Shown piece after piece: positions 12,775 to 24,809 of a DNA stretch of 64,000 nucleotides (within the stretch, counting starts at the first letter, position 1; every line of letters begins with the position of its first letter). The notes beneath the pieces were generated by a model, which saw only the letters and a list, made by a program, of their open reading frames with translations, was not told the origin of the DNA and searched no databases. The stretch is from Azadirachta indica. Its lineage: Eukaryota; Streptophyta; Magnoliopsida; Sapindales; Meliaceae. The position numbers and the translations under genes were made by a program. The stretch covers positions 5,408,871 to 5,472,870 of the forward strand of contig CM040451.1 of assembly GCA_022749755.1 (NCBI GenBank), given 5' to 3'.

Positions 12775-14190
12775 AGAGGAGCTAATAGTGATTCAGCTTT
12801 TAAAAGAAAAAAACAAAAGTACACAAATATGTATTTACCAAAAGGATCAATAAGGAAGAGCGATTGATTTGAAAACTAGCTAGCTAGCTAGGGCAGAAAG
12901 GACAGTGACTATGCATTGATTAATTGATTCATTCAGTAAGGCAATGCCTGTCTTTCTTTGGATGCTTTGGCAGGTCCTTATGTATGACTTTACACGAGAA
13001 ACAATGGAGTCTTGGGTCCTTCTCTTTTCCCTTTCATTATTACAATTCAGTCCTCCTTCTCGTCTTCAACGAAAGTCCCTCAATCCCACATACTTTTCTA
13101 CATCATTATGTCTCTTATTTTTTTTTATTTTTTAATTGCCTCCCTAATTAACCATTTTTGCCATTTTACCGACACTCAAACCCTTTCTTAATTGCCAATA
13201 ACCCTTTAATCGGGCCTATTTAGAGAGTTAGGGTTCAACTTCTCCCAACTCAAAGTTAATTTTCTCTAAAAAGATTGTATAAACAGATTCGTCTAGATTG
13301 AACAATAATTTTAAGACAATACTAAATTAAATTCAATCAAAATTTTTAAATTTTAATTAATTTTTAATACAATATCAATATATTTTACATATAATTTATA
13401 ATATTAAAAAATCATCGATTAATTATTCCAAAATAACCGTTTTTAAGTAATCAAGGAGATGAGCTACTAGAAGGTGCTTAAAACACCTTTCAAGTTGTGA
13501 ATTTTCTTTTTCTCATGTACATAAATTTTATTTTTTTTTCATAAATTCATTCATACAAATTGATATGGTAGATTAGTTAGATTATTTTCATATATAAGCT
13601 ATATAACTTTATGAGAATAAAAAAATAATTTATATAAAGTATGTAAGAATAATATAATTTTATTGTATCAATGATTTTCTTTTTCTTCTTTTTGATGTTG
13701 CATTTATGAATTGTAATTTTAATAATACATTTATCTAATCATCAAACTGATTGTCTTTGGGGTTGCGAGATTTGAATAATTTAGTGATTTGGAGGTCCTC
13801 TTAATCATATTTATGGAGTCCCAAATTATTAAATAAAAAAGAATTGATAATGAATTATAGAATTAGCCTGCGTTGAAGGACTGTGAGACAATAATTAGTA
13901 TACATCAAAAGAAAAGAAAAACAAATATCATTACTAGAATCTCATATACATTCTCCTCATGGTTGAATGATTGGTTGAAACCTACCTCAATTCTATATCT
14001 TTCGAATAATAATAATAATAATAATAATAACAATCGCTGTAGGAGAACAAATTCAGAGATTAATTAAGTATTTTTTTTTTAAAAAAAAAGATAAAAACTT
14101 ATAAATTATACATAAGCTAGCTGATAATCTGTATAGGAAGAAGAACAAAGCGCAAACCAGAAAGACGAACAAAACAATAAATGATCAGTT
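12775..14190. other. Spacer downstream of the CLE gene, no gene called
   Basis: There is a CTAGCTAGCTAG run near 12880. A moderately GC-richer block at 12915-13120 carries two overlapping short frames with no recognisable domain. An AAT microsatellite lies at 14005-14030. No supported gene is seen. Confidence 0.5.
14005..14030. repeat. (AAT)n microsatellite
   Basis: About eight AAT units lie in tandem. Confidence 0.9.
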
Positions 14191-14192
14191 AA

Positions 14193-14543
14193 TTACCTAT
14201 TTGAAATGGGATTTGGACCACTTGGTACTTCATGTGCAGTTTGATTGAAGATCTTGTCTTGACTTGCAGCAGCAGCCAATAATGGTGATCTTGTTCGAGT
14301 TGCTTCAAACCTTCCTCTCTTTGGACCTGCTGGTGGAGGAATGATTTGCATTTGAACATGATCTGTGTTACCGAAGTTTGGACTGCCCAAGCTGTGTTTT
14401 CTTGCAGCAAATTCCATGTTCTTTCTCTTCAAAGTCTTGCGAATAAACTCTTTATCAGCAGCAGCAGTTGTATGGAGTAATAGAAGAAGAAGAAAGAGGA
14501 GAGTCATAGTTGTGATATAGGGAGAAATAACATCACTAGCCAT
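14193..14543 (-). CDS. CLE41/44-like: CLE41/44-type TDIF peptide precursor
   Basis: Encodes the precursor of a secreted CLE signalling peptide. The last 13 residues are HEVPSGPNPISNR, whose first twelve are exactly TDIF. In Arabidopsis TDIF (CLE41/CLE44) is made in phloem, binds the receptor kinase TDR/PXY on procambial cells, promotes their division and blocks xylem differentiation. From the chosen Met (MASDV) the precursor is 116 aa. It has a leucine-rich signal sequence at about residues 13-30 (MTLLFLLLLLLHTTAAA), a basic variable region (RKTLKRKN; GPKRGRFEATRTR) and the CLE motif at 104-115. The frame is open nine codons further upstream, to 14570, and another Met lies at 14507; MASDV is preferred because it directly precedes the signal sequence. 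Single exon, as usual for CLE genes. A TTATAACA box near 14632-14639 is a weak TATA candidate. The extra C-terminal Arg would be removed on maturation. Confidence 0.93.
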   Translation of the reverse strand: MASDVISPYITTMTLLFLLLLLLHTTAAADKEFIRKTLKRKNMEFAARKHSLGSPNFGNTDHVQMQIIPPPAGPKRGRFEATRTRSPLLAAAASQDKIFNQTAHEVPSGPNPISNR

Positions 14544-14570
14544 GCAAAAACAAGTGTAAATCATATACAT

Positions 14571-15094
14571 AAATATGAAGTGATGATCAACAACTACATG
14601 TGTAGAAGAGTTGATTGTAGGGTTTTGTTTATGTTATAAGGATTATTCAAATGAGAGACAGAGAGAGAGACTAAAAGAGGAAAGCAAGAAGAGGTAGTGG
14701 GTAATACTTTAATTTATGCAATGTTTTTGAGGTGAAATGTGATGGACAGGTCCCTTTATTATCAGTACTGTCCTGTTGTTATGACGGTGAAAATACATAA
14801 AACATTATTACATCATTATGTAATTAATAAGAATTTGACTACTTTATAGTAAGACAACAAGTATTTTGTGCCTATATTTCACTAAATTATGTATGTTATT
14901 AGCTTGGGTAGGCCATATGACGACATCGGAAAATACCTCAACAATATGGCAGTTAAAAAATGTCGTCTATTGGCGTTTGTAATTAATTAAGATATATAAA
15001 AGTTGACCGAGATGATATGTCATTTCATGTAACCTTATTGATCGAGTGTTGTATTGTCGTTGCAATGATTATATATAATCTCCATATAATAGAC
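14571..15094. promoter_or_regulatory. Upstream region of the CLE gene
   Basis: This is the 5' flank of the minus-strand CLE gene. It holds a GA-rich run (about 14655-14675) that could lie in the 5' leader or act as a GAGA-type element, and a possible TATA variant near 14635. No other gene is seen. The extent of the promoter is inferred. Confidence 0.35.
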
Positions 15095-15215
15095 AGGTGT
15101 TCTTGGTGTCAAGTGAGTCACTGACCTTCATTGAAATGGTCGTAGGTTGATGGGCTTATTCTCTCTCTCTATTTGGCCGAAACTTCGCCTAATATTACTT
15201 TCATTTTTGCTCTCC
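15095..15215 (+). mobile_element. tRNA-derived SINE-like sequence
   Basis: A box-A-like segment (TGTCAAGTGAGT, near 15107) is followed about 30 bases later by a box-B-like segment (GGTCGTAGGTTGATGGG, 15138-15154). A CT-rich run and TTTGGCCGAAACTTCGCC come next. This order and spacing match the pol III promoter of plant SINEs. The B box is missing the usual TTCGA core, so this is a decayed copy at best. Confidence 0.42.
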
Positions 15216-17090
15216 AATATTTATAAGGAATTTTTCAAAATGACTTGTTTTTAATTTTTAAATTCACTTTTAATCACTATTTAAAATTGTATTAAAAAAT
15301 GACTGTTGCAATAAATTTTGGATAAAAAAATACTCTTATGATAAACTTTTCATTAACAATTTTTTATAAAATTGATAGTGCAATGAAACTTTTTTTTTAT
15401 TAGAAAGTACACTTAAATGAAAAAAAATATATTTTTATTAGAAAATTTACTTTCAAATAAGAAGAGAGTTTAAATTAGCCATTTTTAAATAATATTTTTA
15501 TGAGACTAATCATAAGGATAATTTTTGTTCAAAAAATATTGATTTAGTTATTTTCAACTCAATTTTAAATAGTAGTCTTTTGTAAATATTCATAATTAAA
15601 AATATTGATAATTAAAAATTTTTTAATCTTATAAAAGATTTTAGATCCATTTGTTTGAATCAACCATCAGTGTTGATGTAATTTGTAAACTATCTTATGA
15701 ACCTTGAAGATAGATTTTATTCTTTAAAATGTCAATGCTTCCTTAAAGGGAAGACTCTAAAACTCACCACATCCATAGTCCTTAATAATCTCATGTAATT
15801 TTTCTTGTAGCCATGCATTATAATTAATCTTACCATACAAAGAAAATGATTTTAATATTTTATTTTTGTTTTACATTAATGTATTATTCATAGAATCGTG
15901 TTGACTAAAATAATATATTAGAGAAATTTTTGACACAAATGTTAAACTAATTGAAAAGGTGAAATTTAAAACAAAATTCTTTATTTAACTTTCACCAATT
16001 ATAAAAGTAAGGGTCACACGGACCTAATTATTTTAATTTTAGTGCAATATCATGATGACACAACAAACATTATAGTGTAATATTGCAGTGCATTTATATT
16101 TATGAACAATATATCATGTGGACCGAGCTACGAAATAATTAATTACTTTACCCTTTAATTATATGTTAATAAAACATCTACAATAATTTTTATTCCTTTT
16201 ATATTAAGTTTGAATTGACAATTATAATCTTAAATCTGAAAAAAAAAAAAAACTACAAATTGAAAACCCTTAAATCCTTAAATTCAAACCAAAGCAACAA
16301 CCACCTTTTACCAACCTCCCCTCTTACGAGGAGTGGCAATTTTTAACATGAATCATTAACTCAATCCAAACATGATAGAAAGTTAGAATTTGTTTATTTC
16401 AATCAGCAAACTATATATGTAAATCAATAGATATAAAATTCAAATTAAAGAAATTCAATTCAATTTGATATTTATTTCACAATCAAATAATAAATTTGAA
16501 AATAAAAACAGATCTACAATTTTTAATATGCAGCCAATAATGGAAAGAAAAAAAAATAGTTAATTCCAAAAATAATAATAGAGCCAATAATGCAATTAAA
16601 AAGAGAGGAGAAAAAAAAAAAAAAAAAAAAACAAATCTTCAATTTGTAGTCTGCAATCAATAATGGAAAGAAAAAATAGAAGAGAAGAGATAAGAGATAA
16701 ATGATAGATCTTCCACTTGTACTGCAAGACGATCGTTTACTTGTTAAATTTCTATTTTGCCCTTGATAGTGTTAAGTTTAAAAGTAAGCTGCTAAAAAAT
16801 GGGTACTGAGTGATGACTTTTTAAATTTTAAAATTACATGTGAAAATTATCAATAAATGAGGGTAAAGTTGAAGATATGCCTTAATTAATTTATAATTAA
16901 TGAATTAATTTATTTTTGTATAGTATTATAATATTAAGACAGAAAAGAATTTATCAAAAACATACTTTTTATTTCATATTTCATTTTCTTATTTACTAAA
17001 CAAAATTTTTTTCTATTCAAGAAACATTAAACTCTAAAACTGATTTAACATATTTTCTCTAATTTATTGTCAATTGTATTAAAAATTGGA
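15216..17090. other. AT-rich spacer, no gene seen
   Basis: A loosely self-complementary block (about 15228-15590) may be an old fold-back element. A long poly-A run lies at 16612-16631. Two related A-rich pieces mention AGCCAATAATGGAAAG (near 16530 and 16650), forming a local duplication. No coding region is visible. Confidence 0.5.
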
Positions 17091-18130
17091 TCATAATTTA
17101 CTACTAAGTTTATTTATTTTTCTATTTATAATATAGTTTAATAAAAATGTTGAAGTTAATATATCAATAAAATTTGATATTTCATTCTAATAAAATTATT
17201 ATAAATTGTAATATTTATACAAATTATCTTAATTAAATTGATAATTGTTGTCAATTACTTTATTTTCATCAATTATTTTATGAAAAAATTTTAATATTTT
17301 TTCTTAAATTATTTTAATGATATGTAAAATGGTGATTTCACATATGAAAAATTAATTTATTATTATTGAAAAAATATAATAAATTTAATTTATGTTGTGA
17401 GATTTGATGAAAAATAAAAAAAATTGATAATATATTTTTTAATAATAATTAAAAAATTAATAACTAAAAAATCTAATTTTTGTTAAATACTTTAACTATG
17501 TATTCAAATAAAGAAGTTTAATTTTTTTAAAAATTTATATTAAGTTTAGTTCTATTAAACCATTGTAAAATTGTATCATTATATATGTTTTTAAATTATA
17601 AATTTAAAAACAAAATGAGTCACCCTACCACTCATTGTCTATTGCAGATGATAATGATTTTCACAAATATAAATTACTTGAATAATTGTTAATATTATTA
17701 ATTAGTAACATGAAATTGATTTTTAATAAGTTTTTTATTTTCATAGTTTTACTAATTAGTATTATTTTTGCGATAGTTTAGATTTTGATCACTAAATTCT
17801 TCATTTTGGAAAATTTATATGTAATATATATAAAATAATTTTAATTTTAAAATAATTTAGATTATAAAATTATTTTATATCAATATAATAACTTAAAATT
17901 ATTTTTAAATAATTGTTAAGATAAAATAATTGTTAGATTAATAATAATATAATAATAATAGTTACAATTTTTTTATTTGAATTGTCTTAAATTATAAAAT
18001 TATTTGATATTAATATAAAAATAATAATTATATATTCTTAGTTAAATATTGTTTATTTACATATTTTGATTGATAGATGCAAATGGTGCAGTGATAAGGT
18101 CATTGTTCATTTTTCTCGAAGTCCTAATGC
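17090..18130 (+). repeat. Dispersed ~1.1-kb AT-rich repeat, copy 1
   Basis: Similar over its length, in the same orientation, to 33830-34950. Shared blocks include AGATTTGATGAAAA, ATATATTTTTTAATAATAA, TTGTTAAATACTTTAA.TATGTA and GATGATTGTTAATATTA-like words. It ends just before a GCAGTG(A/T)AGTGATAA-like word that is also shared. Probably a transposable-element family with no visible ORF. Confidence 0.55.
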
Positions 18131-18890
18131 TCAAATCTTCAAAATTGTAAATGAGTCAGGAACACATGGGAATCTTGGCTCAAATCGAGCATGGGGTCAC
18201 CAACTTATGCCCCGGCTCATTGCCATCTCTACTAATATGTGTAATTATGAGAAAATTATATTTTATTTCTTATTTTACTTGAGTTTAGGGAGTAAAATGA
18301 TAATATTTTAACAAATCAAATTGATAGAAGTGAAGTTAAAGGATATTTTCTTATTTTTTGAAAACTCGACGATATTTAGCACACCTTAAAACTCACGGAA
18401 TATTTGTTATTTTGTAAAAGTTGTAAGGATATATTACAATACCCTCTTTTCAAAAATATATTTAACCAAAAAATATTCAATTTTATTATTCTCAATTATC
18501 ATACTAAACTTGCTTTCTTTAAAATTTAAAAATAATTTTTAAATTATATCAAATATATGTTTACATGTTAAAAAATATTAAAATACAATACAAATTTTTT
18601 TTTTATAAAATAGTTTCGAATCACAAACTAAACATCCTTATAATTGTTTGAAATTTCTTTATTTTATTTTAAAAATTTTACTTTATTTCTCTTTCATATA
18701 ATACAAAAATTGTTTATTAAATTACTTACACAATTTTTCTTAATAAATATTTCTGATAACCAAATAATCAATAAATGTAAAAATTTACTTGTAAAATATC
18801 TAATTCTAAAAGATTTATTCAAAAAACTATACTAATTTGACCTTTATTATTATTGAAACTATTGTATAAAAAAAATTTGGAAATTAAAAA
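18131..18890. other. No gene recognised
   Basis: A slightly GC-richer piece at 18070-18240 carries an 81-codon frame with no recognisable domain. It lies at the end of the dispersed repeat and is probably part of it. The rest is AT-rich. Confidence 0.5.
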
Positions 18891-18891
18891 G

Positions 18892-19515
18892 GGGTCATTA
18901 TTATTAAAGACCTTATTAAAAACAAACTAAAAAATCATAAGTTTTAAACATACATAACTCAAGTCTTTAAAGTTTTAAAATTATATAACTTAAATCCTTC
19001 TTATTTTCTTCATATTTCATTTAAGTCATTGAACACCTTTAACTGTTGTCATCAACAACCACCAACCGTCATAAACTATTATCTAATATTATCCGTTTGA
19101 ATTATTATAAATATCATTCAGCTTCTTGTTGAATGATCTACATAATGATACCATCATTGTTGTTGTTTGAATTACTATTTGCCATCAATATGAAATTCAA
19201 TTTTTTAGTGCTAAAAATTTAATTTAGATTTATGGTGAACAATTATTCAAACGATATTGACAATGGTGCTATTACATAAAGTATTCAATAAAGATTCTAA
19301 GAATATTTACAGTAATCTAAATGAATAACATTAAACGATAGTCAATGGTGATCGGTGGTTGTTGACAATGGTAATTAAAGGTGATCAAAGGCTTGAATAA
19401 AATAAGAAGAAATAAGGATTTAAGTTATATAATTTTAAAAGTTTAATGACTTAAGTTATGTATTTCCAAAACTTCTGATTTTTGAGTTCCTTTTTACAAA
19501 CAATAAGGACTCAAA
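18892..19515. mobile_element. Fold-back element 1 (~620 bp, ~200-bp arms)
   Basis: The left arm, about 18892-19090 (AAATTATATAACTTAAATCC... CATCAACAACCACC), is the imperfect reverse complement of about 19325-19515 (GGTGGTTGTTGACAATGG... GGATTTAAGTTATATAATTTT). The two arms and short centre would form a long stem. No coding capacity. It fits a MITE or fold-back transposon. Confidence 0.75.
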
Positions 19516-19555
19516 TAATAAAACTGCTTGAAAAAGGTAATTTTTTATTATTTTT

Positions 19556-20358
19556 GGAGAAAAGCAACTTATTGCCTTACGTTTCTAACCTGTACAAGAA
19601 ACCCTCTACCTTTTAAAGAAATGTGAAAATATCCTCTAACTTTAGTAGAACTAAAAGATACCTATGTGATAACTATTCTTATTTTGAATTAACTATTTTA
19701 TCCCTAAATTATTTGAAAACATATAAGATGACCATAACATCTTTATTTTTGTTTTATAATAACCAATATAATTTTATTTTAATATTTAAATTTGAAATTT
19801 ATGATAATATTTTAACCCTTAATTTTTTTTTTCAAATTGTTTTATAAATTTTTTATAATATTAGTTATAAGTAACTTTTTAAATAGAATATTTAATTAAA
19901 AAACTTTTATTTTATAAAATTTTTAACAAACTTTGACAGCAAATTTTAGACTATAAAAAATGTTATAATTAATGTTGTAAAAAAATTATATATAACTAAT
20001 ATTGTTAAAGCAATTGATAGCAAATTTGAATAGAAAAAAAAAATAACTAAAAGTCAAAATATTATAAATTTGAATAGAAAAAAAAATAATTAAAAGTCAA
20101 AATATTATTGTAACTTTCAAATCAAATATTAGAATAAGATTAAATTGATTATTACCAAATAAAAATAAAGACAATATACTCGTTTTATATGTCTTCTAAT
20201 AGTTGATGGATAAGATAACTAATTTAAAATGATAATAGTCATCTCAGAGATATCTTTCTATTTCTACTAAAGTTAGGGAATATCTTCACATTTGTTTTAA
20301 AGTTAGAAAGGTTTTTCACATATGTTAAAAACCTAAGAATAAGTTGTTTTTCTTAAAA
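19556..20358. mobile_element. Fold-back element 2 (~800 bp, ~200-bp arms)
   Basis: The left arm, about 19556-19770 (AGAAAAGCAACTTATTGCC, CTAACTTTAGTAGAA, ACATATAAGATGA), is the imperfect reverse complement of about 20150-20358. The centre includes a ~40-bp direct repeat (AAATTTGAATAGAAAAA... AAAAGTCAAAATATT) at about 20022 and 20065. It is a different family from element 1, which ends only about 40 bases earlier. Confidence 0.72.
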
Positions 20359-20377
20359 GGTATAGGGTAAAGTACAA

Positions 20378-20815
20378 TATCTCAATTAAAAAAATTTAAC
20401 AAAAATTAATATTCAAATATTTATAATTTCACAAGAAGAAATCTTAATATTAATACACTATTAAAATCCTTAATAGTGAAAAAGGGCAAAAATAGCACAA
20501 CAAACAAAGAAAAAGGGCCAGAATTAGATGTCGAGAGAAGAAAGAGGGAAGAAACTAGAAAGCGGTGGAATCATTGGGGCAAATATGTAATTTAACACTC
20601 TTTAATATTTGTAACTAATGATAAACTATGTCCTCATTTGTTGTTTTGCCAAAGTTCAGGGATGAGAATATTAATACTCCATTTGCAAATTAAAAAAGTT
20701 TAACAACAATTAATGTTCAAATATTTATAATTTCTCAAGAAGAAAACTCAATATTAATACACAATTAAAATCCTTAACAGTAAAAAGGGGCAAAAAAATA
20801 ACGCAAAAACAAACC
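20378..20815. repeat. Direct repeat pair (~125 bp) 3' of the peroxidase
   Basis: About 20378-20508 and 20686-20815 are near-identical in the same orientation. Both contain TTCAAATATTTATAATTTC, CAAGAAGAAA, TTAAAATCCTTAA and AAGGGGCAAAAA-like blocks. The period is about 308 bases. The 180 bases between them are unique. There is no ORF. These could be ends of a small element or a local duplication. Confidence 0.7.
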
Positions 20816-20860
20816 AAAAAAAAAAGTGGAAAATATTGAAGCTTGGAGAAACAAATTTAA

Positions 20861-21668
20861 TTAATACTTATAAGAATTGACAAAATTGCAATTTGTCCTG
20901 ATTTCTCCTTCATCTTTGCCTGCAAGGACTCCAACATTTCCAAGCTTTGTCATTGAGGCCCCAAATATATGTGCATAAAGGGAGGTTGGAATGCTAGCCA
21001 ATGCCTTAGCAATTGGTTTAGTTCTTGAATCAAAAATCAAGAGTTGATCTGTTGATAGCAAACCCATGTTGTTCACTAGATTTTTGTAGTACATGGTATC
21101 AAATTTCCATGGAGTTTCTTCATCTAATTCAACATACTCTGATTCCCATCTACATTTTCTTTGCAAGTAGTTCATGTATTCCTTCTTAATGGACCCATCT
21201 GGTTTTCCACTTCCTTTGTGATTGTATATTCTTTTCTGAACTTCTCTACATGATGTCCTCCCAATTGTGTGTGCCCCTGCCAAATAATTATACTTAATTA
21301 ATTTTAATTACTTTATTTTATATAATTAAAATAGGAAAAAAAACGACTTATAGATTCTTAGGATTTAGTCTATTAGACTAATTAGTTTTAATAATTTCAA
21401 AAATATCTATTAAAATCTTATTTTACTAACGATGATACTCATATTTAATAGTAATTAATTAAAAAAAAATTTTTAAGCTCCTAATTAAAATAAATAATAA
21501 TAATAATAATAATGTGTTATAGAATAATATTATTGTTATATATTTTAGATAAATATATTATATTTTATTAAAAAATATTCATTAAGATCCTATGCTATTA
21601 AAAAAATAACGATTATGCTCTATTTAATTGTAATTAGTTAATTAGTTTTGAACTTCAAACTAAAATAA

Positions 21669-21718
<50 letters not shown>

Positions 21719-23017
21719 GTATTATTTTATTAATGTGTTATAAAATAATATTATTATTTATTGTATTAATATATTTTTAGATAAATATATTTTATTTTGT
21801 CAAATTTTAAATGTTTAATAGTTGTTTTTGGTAAATAACTATTATTGTATAGGGATATAATTGTTATTTTTTAATAAATTAAAATTTTAATAAATATTTT
21901 TTATATCATCAAGATTAATTAGTCCAATAAATCAAATTTTAAGGATTTGAAAGTTGTTTATCCTTAAAATTATGTATAGGGGTTTTAATTTGAAATAGAG
22001 GTAACAAATGGATCTAAAATCATTTTCATATTTTAGGTATAAAAATTTACTAGAACAAGAACAAAACCACAAACAATTAACTAAAATATTTTAAAAGTAA
22101 AAAAATAATAATTTTAGAAAAATTTAAATTTAATAAATTAAATTGATTAATTTTTTAAAAAAAATTTTAAAAATATATAAAACAAAATTTACTCAACTAT
22201 GATTAAAAGATTTAAATAAATAAAATTACCTTGAAGAATAACTAAATCAGAGACATCCAATCCCATGGATTGGAAAAGCTCAAGCAGCGTGGTAATGTTT
22301 TCATGACCCCTTGGCACAATCGCGTCAGCTTCCTTGGCGATGGAAACTCTACCATCTTTCCTTCCGAACGGAACCGTCCAATAATTAGCACCGAGAATAA
22401 CGGTGGCGTCTCTTGCAGCCGCCGTCAGAATGTCTGCACAAGACACTGTTTTCGGACACTGCTTCTCTATCTCTGTCTTTATATCGTCAATCACTTCAAA
22501 CCCTCTCAATGTTTTGCTTACATCTGCTCTTCTCTCGCTTTCCTCGTAGTCTAGAAGAATCGAAGCATCACATCCCTACAAGGAAAAATTTAAAAATAAT
22601 TCAGTATAATTGTTAATTTCAAAATTATTTGACAGAAAAAATTGAAAATTTCCGTATAATTAATACAAAAAAGGAAAAAAAGGAAAGTATTATATATAAA
22701 TATAAATGAATTACCCTAACAGCGCAGTCGTGGAAGTGGAGCCTGAGGAGACTAGGAGCAATGGTGTAATCCTTGTCGACCCATTCTTTAACTTTCCTGT
22801 AGATGATTTTTTCAACATTTTTATTCGGACATCTCCGATGATAGTAAGAGGAGGAAGGCCACTCTTCTGAACCCAATATCTCATTCGTTATGTTGTCGTC
22901 CGCTGATGAATTCCGAGACAAATCTTGATCAAGAGGGTAAGCTAAGGAAGAGACTGAAATCAAGTGAACAATCAGAATGATGAAGATCAAGGATGATATT
23001 GAAGAATGGAAATTCAT
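20861..23017 (-). CDS. PRX7-like: Class III peroxidase, peroxidase 7-like (3 exons)
   Basis: A secreted haem peroxidase that uses H2O2 to oxidise phenolics in the cell wall. Exons are 23017-22715, 22575-22230 and 21276-20861, all with GT/AG introns. They join in frame to 354 aa plus stop. Residues 1-25 form a signal peptide (SSISSLIFIILIVHLISVSSLA). Catalytic residues are visible: distal Arg92 and His96 in LLRLHFHDC, and proximal His219 in LQGAHTIGRTSC. All eight structural cysteines are present, with GCDASILLD and the C-terminal LGNVGVLAGKDEGEIRTNC. The AVRGCDAS, SCADILTAAARDAT, PFGRKDGR and GHENIT stretches resemble Arabidopsis peroxidase 7 more than typical members. Intron 1 (after HFHDCAVR) and the intron before GAHTIG are at family positions; the middle intron common in this family is absent. 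Nothing disrupts the frame, so it looks functional. Substrate specificity cannot be read from sequence. Confidence 0.93.
21491..21719. repeat. Two (TAA)n microsatellites in peroxidase intron 2
   Basis: About 21491-21513 (seven to eight units) and 21670-21719 (about sixteen units) lie inside the 953-bp second intron. Flanking blocks (GTGTTATA.AATAATATTATT...) are duplicated too, so the intron contains a diverged internal duplication. Confidence 0.85.
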
Positions 23018-23085
23018 GGTTTACAATCAACAGATAGCTGTTGTTCAGATGAAAGAGAGACGATGGAGCTTTGCAAATTAGTTTC

Positions 23086-23097
23086 CATTTATATATA
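23086..23097 (-). promoter_or_regulatory. TATA box of the peroxidase gene
   Basis: On the minus strand TATATAAATGG lies about 70 bases upstream of the peroxidase ATG, at the end of an AT microsatellite (23089-23107). Spacing fits a short leader containing the CT-rich TCTCTCTTTCATC segment. Confidence 0.55.
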
Positions 23098-23419
23098 TAT
23101 ATATGTATATATAATTCATTTATGAAAATATATAATATAATATTAGACTCAGAAATACGTGAGACGCACAACACAAGTACAATCAAACATGAGTTGCTTG
23201 CATGTAGAGAGAGTTGACCGTAAATTAATCAAGTTATAATTTTGTAAGGATAAATAACATATACACCCCCAATGTTTGATAAAAATCAAAATTTTTATTT
23301 CTTGCTTAAAAAATAACGTTTATACACCCTCTTTTTGGGTTCTGTTACGAAATTGAATTGAAATTTATCAATTTAAATCTTATTGTTTGCGGAAATATAA
23401 TTTAGGATCTAATATTTTA

Positions 23420-23960
23420 AAATCTACGCCATTATAGAGGTCAAATTGCAAGCATGACCCGTCCCGAAACAAGATTATTACATACGATGACTAAGCTTTG
23501 CCAATTATTGGCAAAAAAAAAAAAAATTATTCAGTTTTCAAATCCTCTGTTGTAGTAAAAAAACACACTAGCACACTCCATATGCACTTTAGAGGTCTAA
23601 CACATGCAGTCCGTCTCGAAATAAAATCGTTTTATATAACAATTGAGCTTTTCACAATTAATAACAAAAAAATCATCCGCTTCTTGACTCCTCTAATTCT
23701 ATTTGGCCAAAATGATACAAACACAATCCACTTGCATTGGAAAGGCATGATATGTTACCTATCTTGAAATGAAATCATTTTATGTGACAATCGAGTATTT
23801 TGAAATTAGTGACAAAAAAATCGTCCGCTTCTCAACTCGTTTACTATGATCAAAAACGCTCTAACACACCTTACATACACTGGAGGGTACAAGCATGACC
23901 CATCTCAAAACAAAATTGTTTTACGTGACAATTGAGTATTTTATAATTATTTTATATTAG
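23420..23960 (+). repeat. ~147-bp tandem array, about 3.5 units
   Basis: Equivalent words (GTCCCGAAAC, GTCTCGAAAT, ATCTTGAAAT, ATCTCAAAAC) lie at about 23461, 23612, 23758 and 23902, giving periods of 151, 146 and 144. Each unit continues with a TTTTA..TGACAATTGAG-like stretch, an AATTA.TGACAAAAAAATC.TCCGCTTCT block and CACAC..CATATGCACT. The 89-codon frame inside is a by-product of the array. Confidence 0.8.
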
Positions 23961-24640
23961 GTTAAACAATTTGCAAAAAATTATCACTTAATTTTAATTA
24001 CTAATGTTTGGATCCATATTTAATTGCTCATATTTTTCAATCAAGTAAAAACTTCACAAAATCCAAGTACAACAATCATATATAGCTAAAATAAGTGGTG
24101 TATAATGTAAAAGATATAGAGCATATTGTAATTTCGTTAAGTCATTGATTGAGTTGGTCGAGCATGCTTTCCCCAAGAGAGCTCTGGAAATTAATGCTAT
24201 TTTTTAGTTCTGTAGTCAGTTATAGTATATATATGTCATAGTGGGAAGTGCGTGTATTCTTTAAACAGGGAGGATTAATTTTTTTGGTTGTATCCAACAT
24301 ATGCATTGTACAGATTAAAACCAAAAGTTGTGAAGGAGTTTCAGCCATTGAAGAAACACATGAAAACCTAATTTGACCTCAGAATCTTTACCAAGTAACA
24401 CAACTATCCAACCACAGAAAATCAAACTATATTTACATTCCAGAATCAACAATTACAGGAAGGAAATCATTGACTTGTCAATAAGACAACCAGCAAAGAA
24501 AACCTAATAATGACAAGAACTTTAAAACCGTAAACACAAAAAGAAATCATCATATTCAACCACCACCCCACCAACCCAGTAATCTTTATCAAATTACACA
24601 AGAAGAAAACATAAAATGCAAGAATTTTGATAATTATACT
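23961..24640. other. Spacer, no gene seen
   Basis: Mostly AT-rich. From about 24350 it enters the repeat-containing sequence associated with small gene A, including one copy of the ACCAAGTAACACAACTATC repeat near 24390. Confidence 0.5.
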
Positions 24641-24809
24641 TTAAAATGAAGAGAACCAATCCTCGGGAGTAGTCAGAGCATCAATCAACAGTGGAGTTGT
24701 AGGGGCACTCCATCTCAGTATTATGTTGCTGGGGATGCAGAGGCTGCAGACATGAAATCTTCCTCTTTGACAAGGAGGAGATACAGAATTCAAAGCTATG
24801 TAGAAAACT

